DNA of 64,000 bases from NCBI RefSeq assembly GCF_011074795.1, contig NZ_JAAMPF010000018.1, positions 124,001 through 188,000 of the forward strand. Direction: 5' to 3'. This document shows, piece by piece, positions 1 through 8,223 of the stretch (the first letter of the stretch is position 1; each line of letters opens with the position of its first letter). Made by a program: the position numbers and the translations under genes. The notes under the pieces are model-generated. The model was not told where the DNA came from. It did no database searches and saw only the letters and a list, made by a program, of their open reading frames with translations. This DNA is from Marinobacter salicampi. GTDB taxonomy: Bacteria > Pseudomonadota > Gammaproteobacteria > Pseudomonadales > Oleiphilaceae.

Positions 1-603
1 CAGCCCCATCAGCCCGGAGGCATGAGTGTCGATGGGTGAGCCAAGAATAATGGCATTGCGGATATGCTGATCCCGGCTCAGGGCTGCGTAAAACAGCGTG
101 AACATGCCGCCCAGACTCCAGCCGTGCAGGGATAGCGCAGGCTCACCACTGTGGGCGCGGACCCGGTCCAGGTACTGGGGCAGCAACTCGGCAACGTAAG
201 TATGAAGATTGTAATGACTGTGGTCGCGGGTAGGGGTTCCCCAGTCGATCAGGTAGACCTCGAAGCCCCGGGCGCGCAGGTAGCGTACCAGCGAGCGCTG
301 GGGAAACAGGTCGTAGATCAGCATGTTGATCGCAAGAGGAGGAACGATGACGATGGGCGTCAGATAGGTGCCTGCCTCAACCGGGATCATCTCGCCGTCG
401 AACTCGATGGTAGCGTCCAGAAAAGGTGGGTAGTAGCGCAGGCTTACCAGCGAGTCCCGGTGTATGACCTCAAAAGGGGTCTGGCCAGCCTGGACAAGTG
501 AGGCTGCGCGGAACACCCGGTCAAAGGCATTTCCGGTATAGTTGCGAACCTGGTGTGAGACTGCCCGGCTTTGCCGGATAGCCGACTGGATCAGACTGGC
601 CAT
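1..603 (-). CDS. PhaC-like alpha/beta hydrolase, 3' end cut by window edge
   Basis: An open frame runs from ATG at 603 to the window edge, giving the first 201 residues. The protein resembles the COG3243 / polyhydroxyalkanoate synthase group: it has a tryptophan-and-aspartate-rich strand (VYLIDWGTP) and a nucleophile elbow HGWSLGGM near residues 161-168. True PHA synthases carry Cys in the G-x-C-x-G box; here the residue is Ser (G-W-S-L-G). The protein may therefore be a hydrolase or acyltransferase relative rather than a polymerase. The catalytic Asp and His lie outside the window, so function cannot be settled. It is transcribed away from the acyltransferase gene at 779; the 175-bp spacer should hold both promoters. 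Family placement is from recognised motifs; substrate is unknown. Confidence 0.8.
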   Translation of the reverse strand, partial: MASLIQSAIRQSRAVSHQVRNYTGNAFDRVFRAASLVQAGQTPFEVIHRDSLVSLRYYPPFLDATIEFDGEMIPVEAGTYLTPIVIVPPLAINMLIYDLFPQRSLVRYLRARGFEVYLIDWGTPTRDHSHYNLHTYVAELLPQYLDRVRAHSGEPALSLHGWSLGGMFTLFYAALSRDQHIRNAIILGSPIDTHASGLMGL

Positions 604-778
604 GGGAATCCCTTGCGGTTTGCTTGTGGTTGGCTTGCGGTGTGAATCTGTTTGCGATGCTAACAGTATAGGGCCCGTACCGGTCGTTGCAGTGGCGAAG
701 GTGTCACAGGCCCGGGGCAATTAGGTCAGTCGGTAGCTGCCCACCGGGCTCAAGCATTGGTATGATCGACCTCTACGA

Positions 779-1699
779 ATGCCCAATAATAACTGGATGT
801 ATAACATGCTCAGCTTTCTTCCCCCGCCAGTACTTGGTGTCATCGCTTCGATACTTCTGGCCATCAATACCCTGTTCTGGTGTGTGCTTCTGTACATACC
901 TGCACTGCTCAAGCTTGCCATACCCCATACCGGGTTCCGCGTGCGCTGTACCCGGGTGATTATCTGGATTTCCGAATCCTGGGTAGCATGCAACACCGGC
1001 TGGATGAAGCTGACCCAGGATACCCGCTGGCGGGTTGAGGGTGACGACCAGCTCAAACGTGAGGGCTGGTATCTGGTGCTGAGCAATCACCAGAGCTGGG
1101 CGGACATCTTTGCCATGCAGCGGGTATTCAACCGCAAGGCGCCCTTTCTGAAATTCTTTCTCAAGCGTGAGCTGATCTGGGTGCCGGTCATCGGCCTGGC
1201 CTGGTGGGGCCTCGACTTCCCGTTCATGAAGCGCTACAGCCGCGAGTACCTGATTAAGCATCCGGAAAAACGGGGTGAGGATTTAAGGTCGACCCGACGG
1301 GCCTGTGAAAAATTTCGCTATACCCCCGTAAGCGTGATGGTGTTCGTGGAGGGAACCCGGTTCAGCCAGGTCAAGCACGACCAGCAGAAGTCGCCCTACA
1401 AGCATCTGCTTGCCCCCAAGGCAGGCGGGGTCTCATTCGTGCTGGATGCCATGGGGAACTCCATGCAGACCCTGGTGGACGTGACCATCGCTTACCCGGG
1501 TGGCGCGCCCGGCTTCTGGGATTTTCTGTGTGGCAGGGTCAAGGAAGTGGACATGATCATCGAAACCGTGACCATTCCTGAGGACCTGAAAGGCCGGGAC
1601 TACGCCACCGATCCTGAGTTCAGGCGCAAGGTGAAGCAATGGCTGGGCGAGCAGTGGCGGAACAAGGACCTGAAACTGGAAAAGCTGCTGAACGACTGA
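779..1699 (+). CDS. yihG: 1-acyl-glycerol-3-phosphate acyltransferase family protein (YihG-like)
   Basis: This 306-residue membrane acyltransferase belongs to the PlsC/YihG group, which transfers acyl chains to lysophospholipids at the inner membrane. The N-terminal third has a long hydrophobic segment (about residues 12-48). Acyltransferase motif I is NHQSWAD (the HX4D catalytic pair) and motif III is FVEGTR. The C-terminus is basic and charged. Length matches YihG (about 300). The start codon is uncertain: ATGs at 779, 797 and 806 all lack a strong ribosome-binding site, and 779 keeps the longest product. It stands alone between divergent and convergent neighbours. Acyl donor and acceptor cannot be read from the sequence. 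Confidence 0.85.
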   Translation: MPNNNWMYNMLSFLPPPVLGVIASILLAINTLFWCVLLYIPALLKLAIPHTGFRVRCTRVIIWISESWVACNTGWMKLTQDTRWRVEGDDQLKREGWYLVLSNHQSWADIFAMQRVFNRKAPFLKFFLKRELIWVPVIGLAWWGLDFPFMKRYSREYLIKHPEKRGEDLRSTRRACEKFRYTPVSVMVFVEGTRFSQVKHDQQKSPYKHLLAPKAGGVSFVLDAMGNSMQTLVDVTIAYPGGAPGFWDFLCGRVKEVDMIIETVTIPEDLKGRDYATDPEFRRKVKQWLGEQWRNKDLKLEKLLND

Positions 1700-1903
1700 T
1701 CAGGGTGTGTCGGACTCCGAAGGATCAACCTCATCCGGGTGTTCCTTGCGGAACCGCTCCCACTCCTCCCAGTCATGGGGCGTGCCGGCGTGGGGCCGCT
1801 TGAGATGCCGGGCATGTTCAAGGGCATTCTTTCTCAGGCTGTGATCGGGCTCCTCGTCTTCCTTGTCGAAGCCGTACTTCTTCATAAACTCATCAGGGCG
1901 CAT
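1700..1903 (-). CDS. small charged hypothetical protein
   Basis: This 67-residue protein is strongly hydrophilic, rich in Glu, Asp, Lys, His and Arg, with the segment HDWEEWERFRKEHPDE near the middle. It has no signal peptide or membrane segment. A clear ribosome-binding site (AGGAG, eight bases before the ATG at 1903) supports it as a real gene. It is tail-to-tail with the acyltransferase, their stop codons being directly adjacent. I do not recognise the family; it looks like one of the short cytosolic proteins conserved within a genus. It lies immediately downstream of the RNase II gene on the same strand only in the sense of a shared direction; a 75-bp gap separates them. Confidence 0.6.
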   Translation of the reverse strand: MRPDEFMKKYGFDKEDEEPDHSLRKNALEHARHLKRPHAGTPHDWEEWERFRKEHPDEVDPSESDTP

Positions 1904-1978
1904 AGGAAACTCCTGCCGCCGATACGGCGGTAATCCACCGTATCGCAGTTACAAGAGTGGTGGTTCCGGGCCGCTGTT

Positions 1979-3937
1979 TCAAGCGTCTGTCGGGTCTGTT
2001 TCCATCAGCTTGAAGTTAATCTGGCGGCGTTCCTCATCGGTGCCTGCATAAGCCACGGTGACACGCTGCTCAAGCTGGAACGCCTGTTTTTTGCCTGTCA
2101 GCCTGAGCGTGACCGGATCAAAACTGAATTTGCCTTCCAGGGTCTTGCAGCTGACAAAGCCCTCCAGGCCGTTACAGTCCAGGCGTACAAAAAAGCCTGC
2201 GGGCAAGGTGCGCGTGATGGTTCCGGTTTTTGCATCCGGGCCAAGCTGCTTGGCAAATTCGCTCTTGAGCCAGTTTTCCAGGCTGTTTGCGGCCTGGCGG
2301 GCCTTGATCTGGGCCGCTTGCAACTGTCTGAGTTCATCGGCTGAAAGCTGGGCAGCCGATTCTTGCCAGACCAGGTGCTTGAGCAGGCGATGGACATGGA
2401 AATCGCTGAATTTGCGCAACGGCGAAGTGAAGGTGGTGTAGACGCCAAGACCCATGCCCTGGTGTGCGCCGGGTTCGAAGCTTAGCTCGGCTCGGGCCAG
2501 CTGGCGGGAGATGACGGCCTTGACCGGCACGTCGGCCTCCAGTCCATCGGTTTCCCGCATGAGCTTGCTGAAACCCTCCGGTGTGGTCGGGTCTGTGTCC
2601 GCAAGGTCTGCTGCGTGGTTGGCCAGCAATGTCCGGATATTGTCCGCACGGTCGTCCCGGATACCGGGATGACAGATGAACAGTCCTTTTGCCTGTTGCT
2701 TCAGGAAATCCGCAACGCAGCGGTTGGCGGCGACCATACACTCTTCAACCAGCCTGTGGGCTTCGTTCTGGATAGCCGGTTCAATCTGGCGGATACGACG
2801 GTTCTCATCCAGTCGAAGCCGGAACTCGGGGCGATCAGCGGCCAGCAGGGCATGGGCGGCGCGCCACTTGCGCAGAGCCACCGCCGCCTGGTGGAGCTGG
2901 TCGACGTTTTTAAGCACCGGTTCCGCCAGGGACCGGAGATCGTCGTGGTCCCTGTCCTCAATAACGGCCGCCACCAGATCATAGCTGAGCTTGCCCTGAG
3001 AGCGGATAACGGCCCGGTGGAAACTGTAGGCGCCGAGACTGCCATCGTTGTTGACCTGTATGTCACAGACCAGTGCCAGACGGTCTACGTCGGGCATGAG
3101 CGAACACAGGCGGGTGCTGAGCGAGTCAGGGAGCATCGGCCTGGGCTCACCGGGAAAGTAGATCGCCGTGGCTCGCTCCCGGGCCAGGGTCTCCGCCGGG
3201 CTGCCGGGTTCAATCAGGGCAGTGGGGTCGGCTATCGCAACCGAAAGTTTCCAGCCGGTGGCATTGGGCTCGGCCCAGAGGGCGTCGTCCATATCCTGGG
3301 TGTTGGGGCTGTCGACAGTGATGTACGGTTGGTCACGGCGATCTTCCCGGCTTTCCAGATGGTCAGCCACAGTGGTTTCGTCCAGGGCCTGGGCCTGCTC
3401 CGCCACGGCCTGGGGCCAGGCGTCATCAAGATCGAACGAGGCCAGGGTGAACGCCCGCTCAATGCCTGGTTCGCCAGCCTTGCCAAGGACCTTAAGGACG
3501 CCGGCCTGGCCTTTGCCATCTTTGATGGGGTGGCGGATCATCTGGCAATAGATGAAATCATCGGGCTGGGCATCCAGGCGATGCTTGGGCGGAATGAAGA
3601 TCCACCGGTTAATGCCCGGGGTTTCCGGTACCACGAAGTGGCCCTTGCCTCGTATCTGGTACTTGCCGACAAAGGTATTGAGCCGGGTTTCCAGCAACTC
3701 ATCAATAGCGGCCTGGGTCTTGCCATTGTCCCCGGTCTGCTCGGTTACACTGACCCGGTCCCCCGGCAAGACCTTCTGCATCTCCTCCGGTGGCAGGAAC
3801 AGATCGCGGCCGTCGTCCAGTGCTACAAAGCCGAAGCGGCCGTTAGTGGCCTTGATAGTGCCCGTGTGCACTACCTTCTCGGCTTCAATATGGGTCTTGA
3901 GCTGGCGCAACTGCTGGAGGGCGTCGGCGTTTAACAT
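1979..3937 (-). CDS. rnb: exoribonuclease II (RNase II)
   Basis: This 652-residue protein is a 3'-to-5' processive exoribonuclease of the RNB family that degrades single-stranded RNA in the cytoplasm. Order of domains: N-terminal cold-shock-like OB folds (about residues 20-170), a central RNB catalytic domain with the metal-binding signature DSPNTQDMDDAL near residue 210, and a C-terminal S1 domain. E. coli RNase II is 644 residues with DSASTEDMDDAL at the same place, so length and active-site aspartates agree. RNase R is ruled out because it is over 750 residues with a basic tail. Start ATG at 3937 is preceded by a weak AGG. It is monocistronic; a large antisense frame across it is a compositional shadow. 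Confidence 0.93.
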   Translation of the reverse strand: MLNADALQQLRQLKTHIEAEKVVHTGTIKATNGRFGFVALDDGRDLFLPPEEMQKVLPGDRVSVTEQTGDNGKTQAAIDELLETRLNTFVGKYQIRGKGHFVVPETPGINRWIFIPPKHRLDAQPDDFIYCQMIRHPIKDGKGQAGVLKVLGKAGEPGIERAFTLASFDLDDAWPQAVAEQAQALDETTVADHLESREDRRDQPYITVDSPNTQDMDDALWAEPNATGWKLSVAIADPTALIEPGSPAETLARERATAIYFPGEPRPMLPDSLSTRLCSLMPDVDRLALVCDIQVNNDGSLGAYSFHRAVIRSQGKLSYDLVAAVIEDRDHDDLRSLAEPVLKNVDQLHQAAVALRKWRAAHALLAADRPEFRLRLDENRRIRQIEPAIQNEAHRLVEECMVAANRCVADFLKQQAKGLFICHPGIRDDRADNIRTLLANHAADLADTDPTTPEGFSKLMRETDGLEADVPVKAVISRQLARAELSFEPGAHQGMGLGVYTTFTSPLRKFSDFHVHRLLKHLVWQESAAQLSADELRQLQAAQIKARQAANSLENWLKSEFAKQLGPDAKTGTITRTLPAGFFVRLDCNGLEGFVSCKTLEGKFSFDPVTLRLTGKKQAFQLEQRVTVAYAGTDEERRQINFKLMETDPTDA

Positions 3938-4095
3938 GCAAGGGAACCTGGCTGGGGGAACATGAAGATTTGTCGCGAGTATACCGTTTATGCCCCCCTG
4001 CGTCAGACCTTCATAGGCTACAGACCGGTAATTTGTATCACACCAGGACGCCTCTTCCCTGCCTGTAGGAAGGCGCGCCCTGACAGAACAAGGCC

Positions 4096-4551
4096 TTACT
4101 CGGGATAAGTGGCAAAGACCTTGGTCTGGCCCTGATCATTGAACAGCAGGACCTGGTAGTCATCCTGGCGGTCGCCCATTTCCATGCCGGGCGATCCTGC
4201 CGGCATGCCAGGAACAGCCAGGCCGCGAGCCTCGACGCCCTGTTCCAGCAAGCGCCGCACATCGGAGGCGGGCACATGCCCTTCAATCACATAGCCATCC
4301 ACGAAGGCGGTATGACAGCTGGCCAGGGCAGGGGTCAGGCCAGCCTCGGCCTTGATGGGGTTCAGGTTCTGGGTGTCCTTGACGATGACCTCGAAGTCAT
4401 TGTCCTCCATATGCGTGACCCAGTCTTCGCAGCACCCGCAAGTGGGTGACTTGTAAACCGTGACGGTATCCGGATCTTCGGCCTGGGCCATACTGCTGAT
4501 GCCCAGCCCCAGAACCAGAGCGGCTATCTTTGCGCGTAGAATGACGGTCAT
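4096..4551 (-). CDS. DUF411 periplasmic metal-binding protein
   Basis: This 151-residue protein has a Sec signal peptide ending at about residue 24 (…MAQA) and the DUF411 hallmark SPTCGCCEDW, a CxCC cysteine cluster expected to bind soft metals such as copper. A second region has ASCHTAFVDGYVIEGHVPA, also typical of DUF411. Methionines are clustered in the C-terminal third (GMPAGSPGMEMGDR), another trait of periplasmic copper proteins. It is the last gene of the operon merR - copA - small membrane protein - DUF411, with a spacing of 10 bases to the gene before it and a TGAGGAA ribosome-binding site. Role in copper sequestration or delivery is inferred from motif and operon. Confidence 0.85.
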   Translation of the reverse strand: MTVILRAKIAALVLGLGISSMAQAEDPDTVTVYKSPTCGCCEDWVTHMEDNDFEVIVKDTQNLNPIKAEAGLTPALASCHTAFVDGYVIEGHVPASDVRRLLEQGVEARGLAVPGMPAGSPGMEMGDRQDDYQVLLFNDQGQTKVFATYPE

Positions 4552-4561
4552 TGGGTATTCC

Positions 4562-4696
4562 TCAGTGATGTGATTCGGAGCGGGTTTTACCGGAGCGCTG
4601 GCTGGTCTTGCCGGGTCTGTTGCCGCTGAGCCAGAACCAGCCGATGATTGCGCCCATCAGGACGACGCCTGTGACATTGACCAGAATATCAACCAT
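4562..4696 (-). CDS. 44-residue single-pass membrane peptide in copper operon
   Basis: A short gene whose ATG (4696) lies inside the end of copA, overlapping it by eight bases. The ribosome-binding site AAGGGGAA sits just upstream of this ATG, while the longer in-frame start at 4747 has no such site, so I choose 4696. The peptide has one hydrophobic segment (about residues 2-23, ending IIGWFWLSG) followed by a short basic, serine- and histidine-containing tail (…RSESHH). In related bacteria, genes next to CopA often encode a similar WFWLS anchor followed by a cupredoxin domain. Here only the anchor is present. It could be a truncated cupredoxin gene or a genuine small partner of CopA. Function is unknown. 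Confidence 0.65.
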   Translation of the reverse strand: MVDILVNVTGVVLMGAIIGWFWLSGNRPGKTSQRSGKTRSESHH

Positions 4697-7247
4697 TTTG
4701 TTCCCCTTGGCCACGGCTTGTCTTGAACAGCCGCAGGCGGTTGGCATTGGTGACCACGGTAACCGATGACAGCGACATGGCGGCCCCGGCGAAGATCGGG
4801 CTGAGCAGTACGCCCCAGACCGGATACAGCAGGCCGGCGGCCACCGGAATGCCCAGGGTGTTGTAGATGAAGGCGCCGAACAGGTTCTGATGGATGTTGC
4901 TCACCGTCGCCCGGGAAATCTCGATGGCATCCGCAACCCCGTGCAGGGAACCCCGCATCAGGGTAATGGATGCGCTCTCGATGGCGACATCGGTGCCGGT
5001 ACCGATCGCAAAGCCCACATCGGCTGCCGCCAGTGCCGGCGCATCGTTAATGCCATCGCCCACCATGCCGACACGGTAGCCCTGCTCCCGGTACTGGCTG
5101 ACAATGCGGGCCTTGTCCTCGGGTAAAACTTCTGACTGAATTTCATCGATACCGGCCTGCCGGCCTATGGCCTGGGCTGTGGCCTCAATATCGCCGGTTA
5201 CCATCACCACCTTGATGCCGGCCTTGTGAAGCCTGGCAATGGCTTCGGCAGAGTCTGGCTTGACCGCATCTGCCACGCCGATCACCCCGAGGGCGGTCTG
5301 CTCCATAGCCAGAAACAGGGGCGTTCCTGCAGCCTCGATAATGTCCGAAGTGGCTTGCTCAAGGCCATCAAGCTCTACACCTTCGGCTTCCAGCCAGCGC
5401 CGGTTGCCCAAACGCAGCCGACTGCCTTCGTAAAAGCCCTGGACACCCTTGCCGCTGAGCACCTCAAAGTCTGTTACCGGCTCTGCGGTAACCTTCTGCT
5501 CCCGTGCCCGGTTAACCACCGCTTCGGCCAGCGGGTGCTCGGAGTGAATTTCAAGGCCTGCGGCCAGGGCCAGCACCTGGCTTGGGTCTTGACCAGAACC
5601 CGCCGACAGATGGGTAACCTTCGGATGACCCTCAGTGATGGTGCCGGTTTTGTCCAGTACCACCAGGTTGAGCTTGCCGGCGGTCTGCAGGGCATCACCC
5701 TGGCGGATCAGGGCGCCATACTCCGCGGCCTTGCCCACGCCGACCATCACCGACATGGGCGTTGCCAGGCCGAGCGCACAAGGGCAGGCAATGATCAGCA
5801 CGGTGGTGGCCGCCACCAGCATGTGCACGGCCCGGGGGTCGGGGCCCACGTTAAACCACACCAGGGCGGCCGTCACCGCAATCAGCATGACAATGGGTAC
5901 GAAAACAGCCGAGATGTCGTCCGCCAGGCGGCCGATGGCGGGCTTGGAGCCCTGGGCCTTCTTGACCAGCCTGATGATCTGGGCCAGGGCCGTTTCACTG
6001 CCCACCCGGGTAGCTGAGTAGATGAACGCCCCGTGACTGTTGATGGTCCCAGCGGAGACTTCCGCGCCCACTTTCTTGCTCACCGGCATGGGCTCCCCGG
6101 TCAGCATGCTTTCATCGATACGGGTCTCGCCTTCGACGATTTCCCCGTCCACCGGGAGCTTTTCGCCAGGCCGGACCCGGATGTGATCACCGACCCGGAC
6201 TTCTTCCACCGGTAAATCCCGCTCCTCGCCGTCACGGATGACCCGCGCGGTCTTTGCCCGCAGATCCAACAGACGCCTGATGGCCTGGGAGGTTTTGCCT
6301 TTGGCCCGCAGTTCCAGGGCCTGGCCCAGGTTGATTAGGCCGATAATCATCGCCGAGGCCTCGAAATAAACATGGCGAGCCATATCCGGCAGCAGGTCCG
6401 GCACGCTGACCACGACGCTGGAATAGAGCCAGGCGGTGCCGGTACCCAGGGCAATGAGGGTGTCCATGTTGGCATTATGGTGACGCAGGGCTTTCCAGGC
6501 GCCCGAGAAATAATGTCCGCCGGTGAAAATCAGTGCCAGCAGGGTCAGAAATCCGAAGACCGCCCAGACCATGCGGTTGTCCGGGGTCACCATCATGTCG
6601 CCCACGGTCATGCCCCAGATCATCATTACTGCCCCCAGGCCCAGGCTGAAGGCCATCTTGATCAGGAGTTCACGGTAGTGCCTGCGGTCTTCCTGTTCCC
6701 TGGCTTCATCAGCCCGGTCCGGATCTTCAATCACGCTGGCCCCATAGCCGACACTGTCCACCGCTTTGATCAGTTGGCCAGGATTCGCATTGCCCCGGGC
6801 AGTGGCGGTCTGGTCAGCCAGGTTCATGTGGGCCGAGGTGACACCGGACACTGACAGCAGGGCGTTTTCGATGGCGCGAACGCAGGAGGAGCAGGTCGCG
6901 CCGGTAATGGCGAGCTCAACCACGTCCTCGCCAGATTCAGTGCCTCCGGGCGCCTGTCGGGGCTGATCCGGCCCAACATGATTGCGCTGCGCCGGGTCCG
7001 CGGAATCATTGGAGCTACGGCTCAGGGGTGACGCGGGATAACCGGCGTCGCTGATGCGGACAGCGGCCTCCTCCGGATCGATGCTTTCTGGCAAGGTGAC
7101 CAGCTGGTGTTCCAGATCGATCTCCACGTCTTGCGGATCGGGCACAAGATCGGCCAGGGCGGTTCGGATCTTGCGGGCACAGCCCTGACAGGAGGCACCG
7201 GAAATGCGGATCCGTACTGTCGAGATGGGATTGGACGTCTCGTTCAT
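4689..7247 (-). CDS. copA: copper-exporting P1B-type ATPase
   Basis: This 852-residue P-type ATPase exports monovalent copper across the inner membrane. Two N-terminal heavy-metal-associated domains carry GASCQGC (Cys20, Cys23) and GATCSSC (about residues 115-121). The membrane core holds the copper-selective CPC motif in [11 protein letters not shown], then the phosphorylation site DKTGT, the nucleotide-binding HP (SEHPLAEAV) and the hinge [10 protein letters not shown]. Length and motif order match CopA rather than ZntA or CadA. Its start ATG at 7247 is three bases after the MerR regulator stop, with a GAGGT ribosome-binding site. It is the second gene of the copper operon and is expected to be induced through the upstream MerR protein. 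Confidence 0.95.
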   Translation of the reverse strand: MNETSNPISTVRIRISGASCQGCARKIRTALADLVPDPQDVEIDLEHQLVTLPESIDPEEAAVRISDAGYPASPLSRSSNDSADPAQRNHVGPDQPRQAPGGTESGEDVVELAITGATCSSCVRAIENALLSVSGVTSAHMNLADQTATARGNANPGQLIKAVDSVGYGASVIEDPDRADEAREQEDRRHYRELLIKMAFSLGLGAVMMIWGMTVGDMMVTPDNRMVWAVFGFLTLLALIFTGGHYFSGAWKALRHHNANMDTLIALGTGTAWLYSSVVVSVPDLLPDMARHVYFEASAMIIGLINLGQALELRAKGKTSQAIRRLLDLRAKTARVIRDGEERDLPVEEVRVGDHIRVRPGEKLPVDGEIVEGETRIDESMLTGEPMPVSKKVGAEVSAGTINSHGAFIYSATRVGSETALAQIIRLVKKAQGSKPAIGRLADDISAVFVPIVMLIAVTAALVWFNVGPDPRAVHMLVAATTVLIIACPCALGLATPMSVMVGVGKAAEYGALIRQGDALQTAGKLNLVVLDKTGTITEGHPKVTHLSAGSGQDPSQVLALAAGLEIHSEHPLAEAVVNRAREQKVTAEPVTDFEVLSGKGVQGFYEGSRLRLGNRRWLEAEGVELDGLEQATSDIIEAAGTPLFLAMEQTALGVIGVADAVKPDSAEAIARLHKAGIKVVMVTGDIEATAQAIGRQAGIDEIQSEVLPEDKARIVSQYREQGYRVGMVGDGINDAPALAAADVGFAIGTGTDVAIESASITLMRGSLHGVADAIEISRATVSNIHQNLFGAFIYNTLGIPVAAGLLYPVWGVLLSPIFAGAAMSLSSVTVVTNANRLRLFKTSRGQGEQNG

Positions 7248-7250
7248 CGC

Positions 7251-7691
7251 TCAGACCTCTCCCTGTTCGGTGATCGGTTCGGTGATAGGGGTGTCCCAGT
7301 GTTCAATCAGCTGGCAGATGGTGTGGCCGTCTGGGGAGCCGTCCGGCATCGACTGCCAGGTTGCCATGGCTGCTTTCATGCGGTCCCGGAGCTCGGTCAG
7401 CGCCTGTAATTGGGCCTCTACCTCAGCCAGGCGTTGCTCAAACACCTCCCGGACCATGGGGCAGGGGGAGTGATGATCGTCCGCCTGTTGCAGGATCTGC
7501 CGGATTTCCGGGAGCGAGAACCCCAACTGCCGAGCTTTGCGAGCAAACCTCAGGCGCTGGAGGTCTTCAGGCCCATAGTGCTGATAATTGTTGGACGGAT
7601 TGCGCCTGGGGTGCAGCAGCAACTCCCGGGTATAGAACCTGACGGTATCAGGACTGACATCCGCGGCCTGGGCCAGATCCTTTACTTTCAC
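7251..7691 (-). CDS. MerR-family heavy-metal regulator of the copper operon
   Basis: This 146-residue protein has the MerR winged-helix N-terminus (KVKDLAQAADVSPDTVRFYTRE), a dimerising coiled coil, and metal-loop cysteines at SPCPMV and HTICQLIE. These are not the CueR spacing C-x7-C, so the sensed metal cannot be assigned from the loop alone; the operon suggests copper. The start is GTG at 7691 with AAGGAG eight bases upstream. It is the first gene of the operon and is followed at three bases by copA. A MerR-type promoter with a 20-bp spacer lies directly upstream, so it should regulate its own transcription. I leave the symbol blank because CueR, CadR or PbrR-like behaviour are all possible. 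Confidence 0.88.
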   Translation of the reverse strand: MKVKDLAQAADVSPDTVRFYTRELLLHPRRNPSNNYQHYGPEDLQRLRFARKARQLGFSLPEIRQILQQADDHHSPCPMVREVFEQRLAEVEAQLQALTELRDRMKAAMATWQSMPDGSPDGHTICQLIEHWDTPITEPITEQGEV

Positions 7692-7722
7692 GTGCCGCTC
7701 CTTGAGAAAAGGGTGTTATGGA

Positions 7723-7754
7723 AGTATAAAACCCTGGAGTGGCTCATAGGTCAA
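7723..7754 (-). promoter_or_regulatory. MerR-type promoter/operator of the merR-copA operon
   Basis: On the minus strand the -35 box TTGACC (7754-7749) and the -10 box TATACT (7728-7723) are separated by 20 bases, the over-long spacing typical of MerR-activated promoters. The spacer holds an imperfect dyad, ACCTATGAG-CCA-CTCCAGGGT, matching in six of nine paired positions. It lies about 32 bases upstream of the regulator's GTG. The boxes and spacing are seen directly; control by the adjacent regulator is inferred. Confidence 0.75.
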
Positions 7755-7774
7755 GGATTGATTGACGCCCGTCG

Positions 7775-8098
7775 TTACGGATTGTCCGATTGCCTGGCCC
7801 GCAGGAATACGCCACAGGCCGGGCATTGGTCTGGTGCCATCAGTTTTGCCCGCCAGCCGATCTTTGAGCCACAGGCCGGGCAGGTCAGCCGGGCCTGCAG
7901 CACAATAATGGGCGCGACAAGTAACGCGATGATCAGGCCCAGCGGACCCCAGCTGTCGGCGCTGGACAGACCCAGCTGGCTGCTGAATACAAGCACGATG
8001 ATCAGGGTCACAAAGGCGAAAATGAAATAGCCCTTATTCCATGTTTCCCAGCGTCGGAGGCGCTGGTCCTGTGTCTTGGTAAGATATCGGTTCGCCAT
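7775..8098 (-). CDS. zinc-ribbon membrane protein, hypothetical
   Basis: This 107-residue protein begins with a charged segment, then two hydrophobic helices (about residues 24-42 and 50-68), and ends in a cytosolic zinc-ribbon-like domain with two CPACG knuckles 24 residues apart (LTCPACGSKIGW … DQCPACGVFL). The paired CxxC motifs imply a structural zinc site. I do not recognise a named family. It is monocistronic, divergent from nothing close, and lies just upstream of the copper operon promoter in the same direction; whether its transcript reads into that operon is unclear because no terminator is visible between them. A preceding AGGA gives a modest ribosome-binding site. Confidence 0.7.
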   Translation of the reverse strand: MANRYLTKTQDQRLRRWETWNKGYFIFAFVTLIIVLVFSSQLGLSSADSWGPLGLIIALLVAPIIVLQARLTCPACGSKIGWRAKLMAPDQCPACGVFLRARQSDNP

Positions 8099-8223
8099 AG
8101 GGTCCTGTCGTTACGTGGTATCTACTGAATAGGTTGGGCAGCCAGACGGCCGATTTCAAGACTGTGCCTCGGCGAATCTACGGGCCGAGCCTGAACCGGA
8201 TCAGCATTTGCGCAGGGCAGGGC

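Noticed and set aside
2615-3934. 439-codon frame antisense to the RNase II gene
   Set aside because: It is a shadow of GC-rich codon use. The opposite strand encodes a complete RNase II with its active-site motif, and this frame has no family features.
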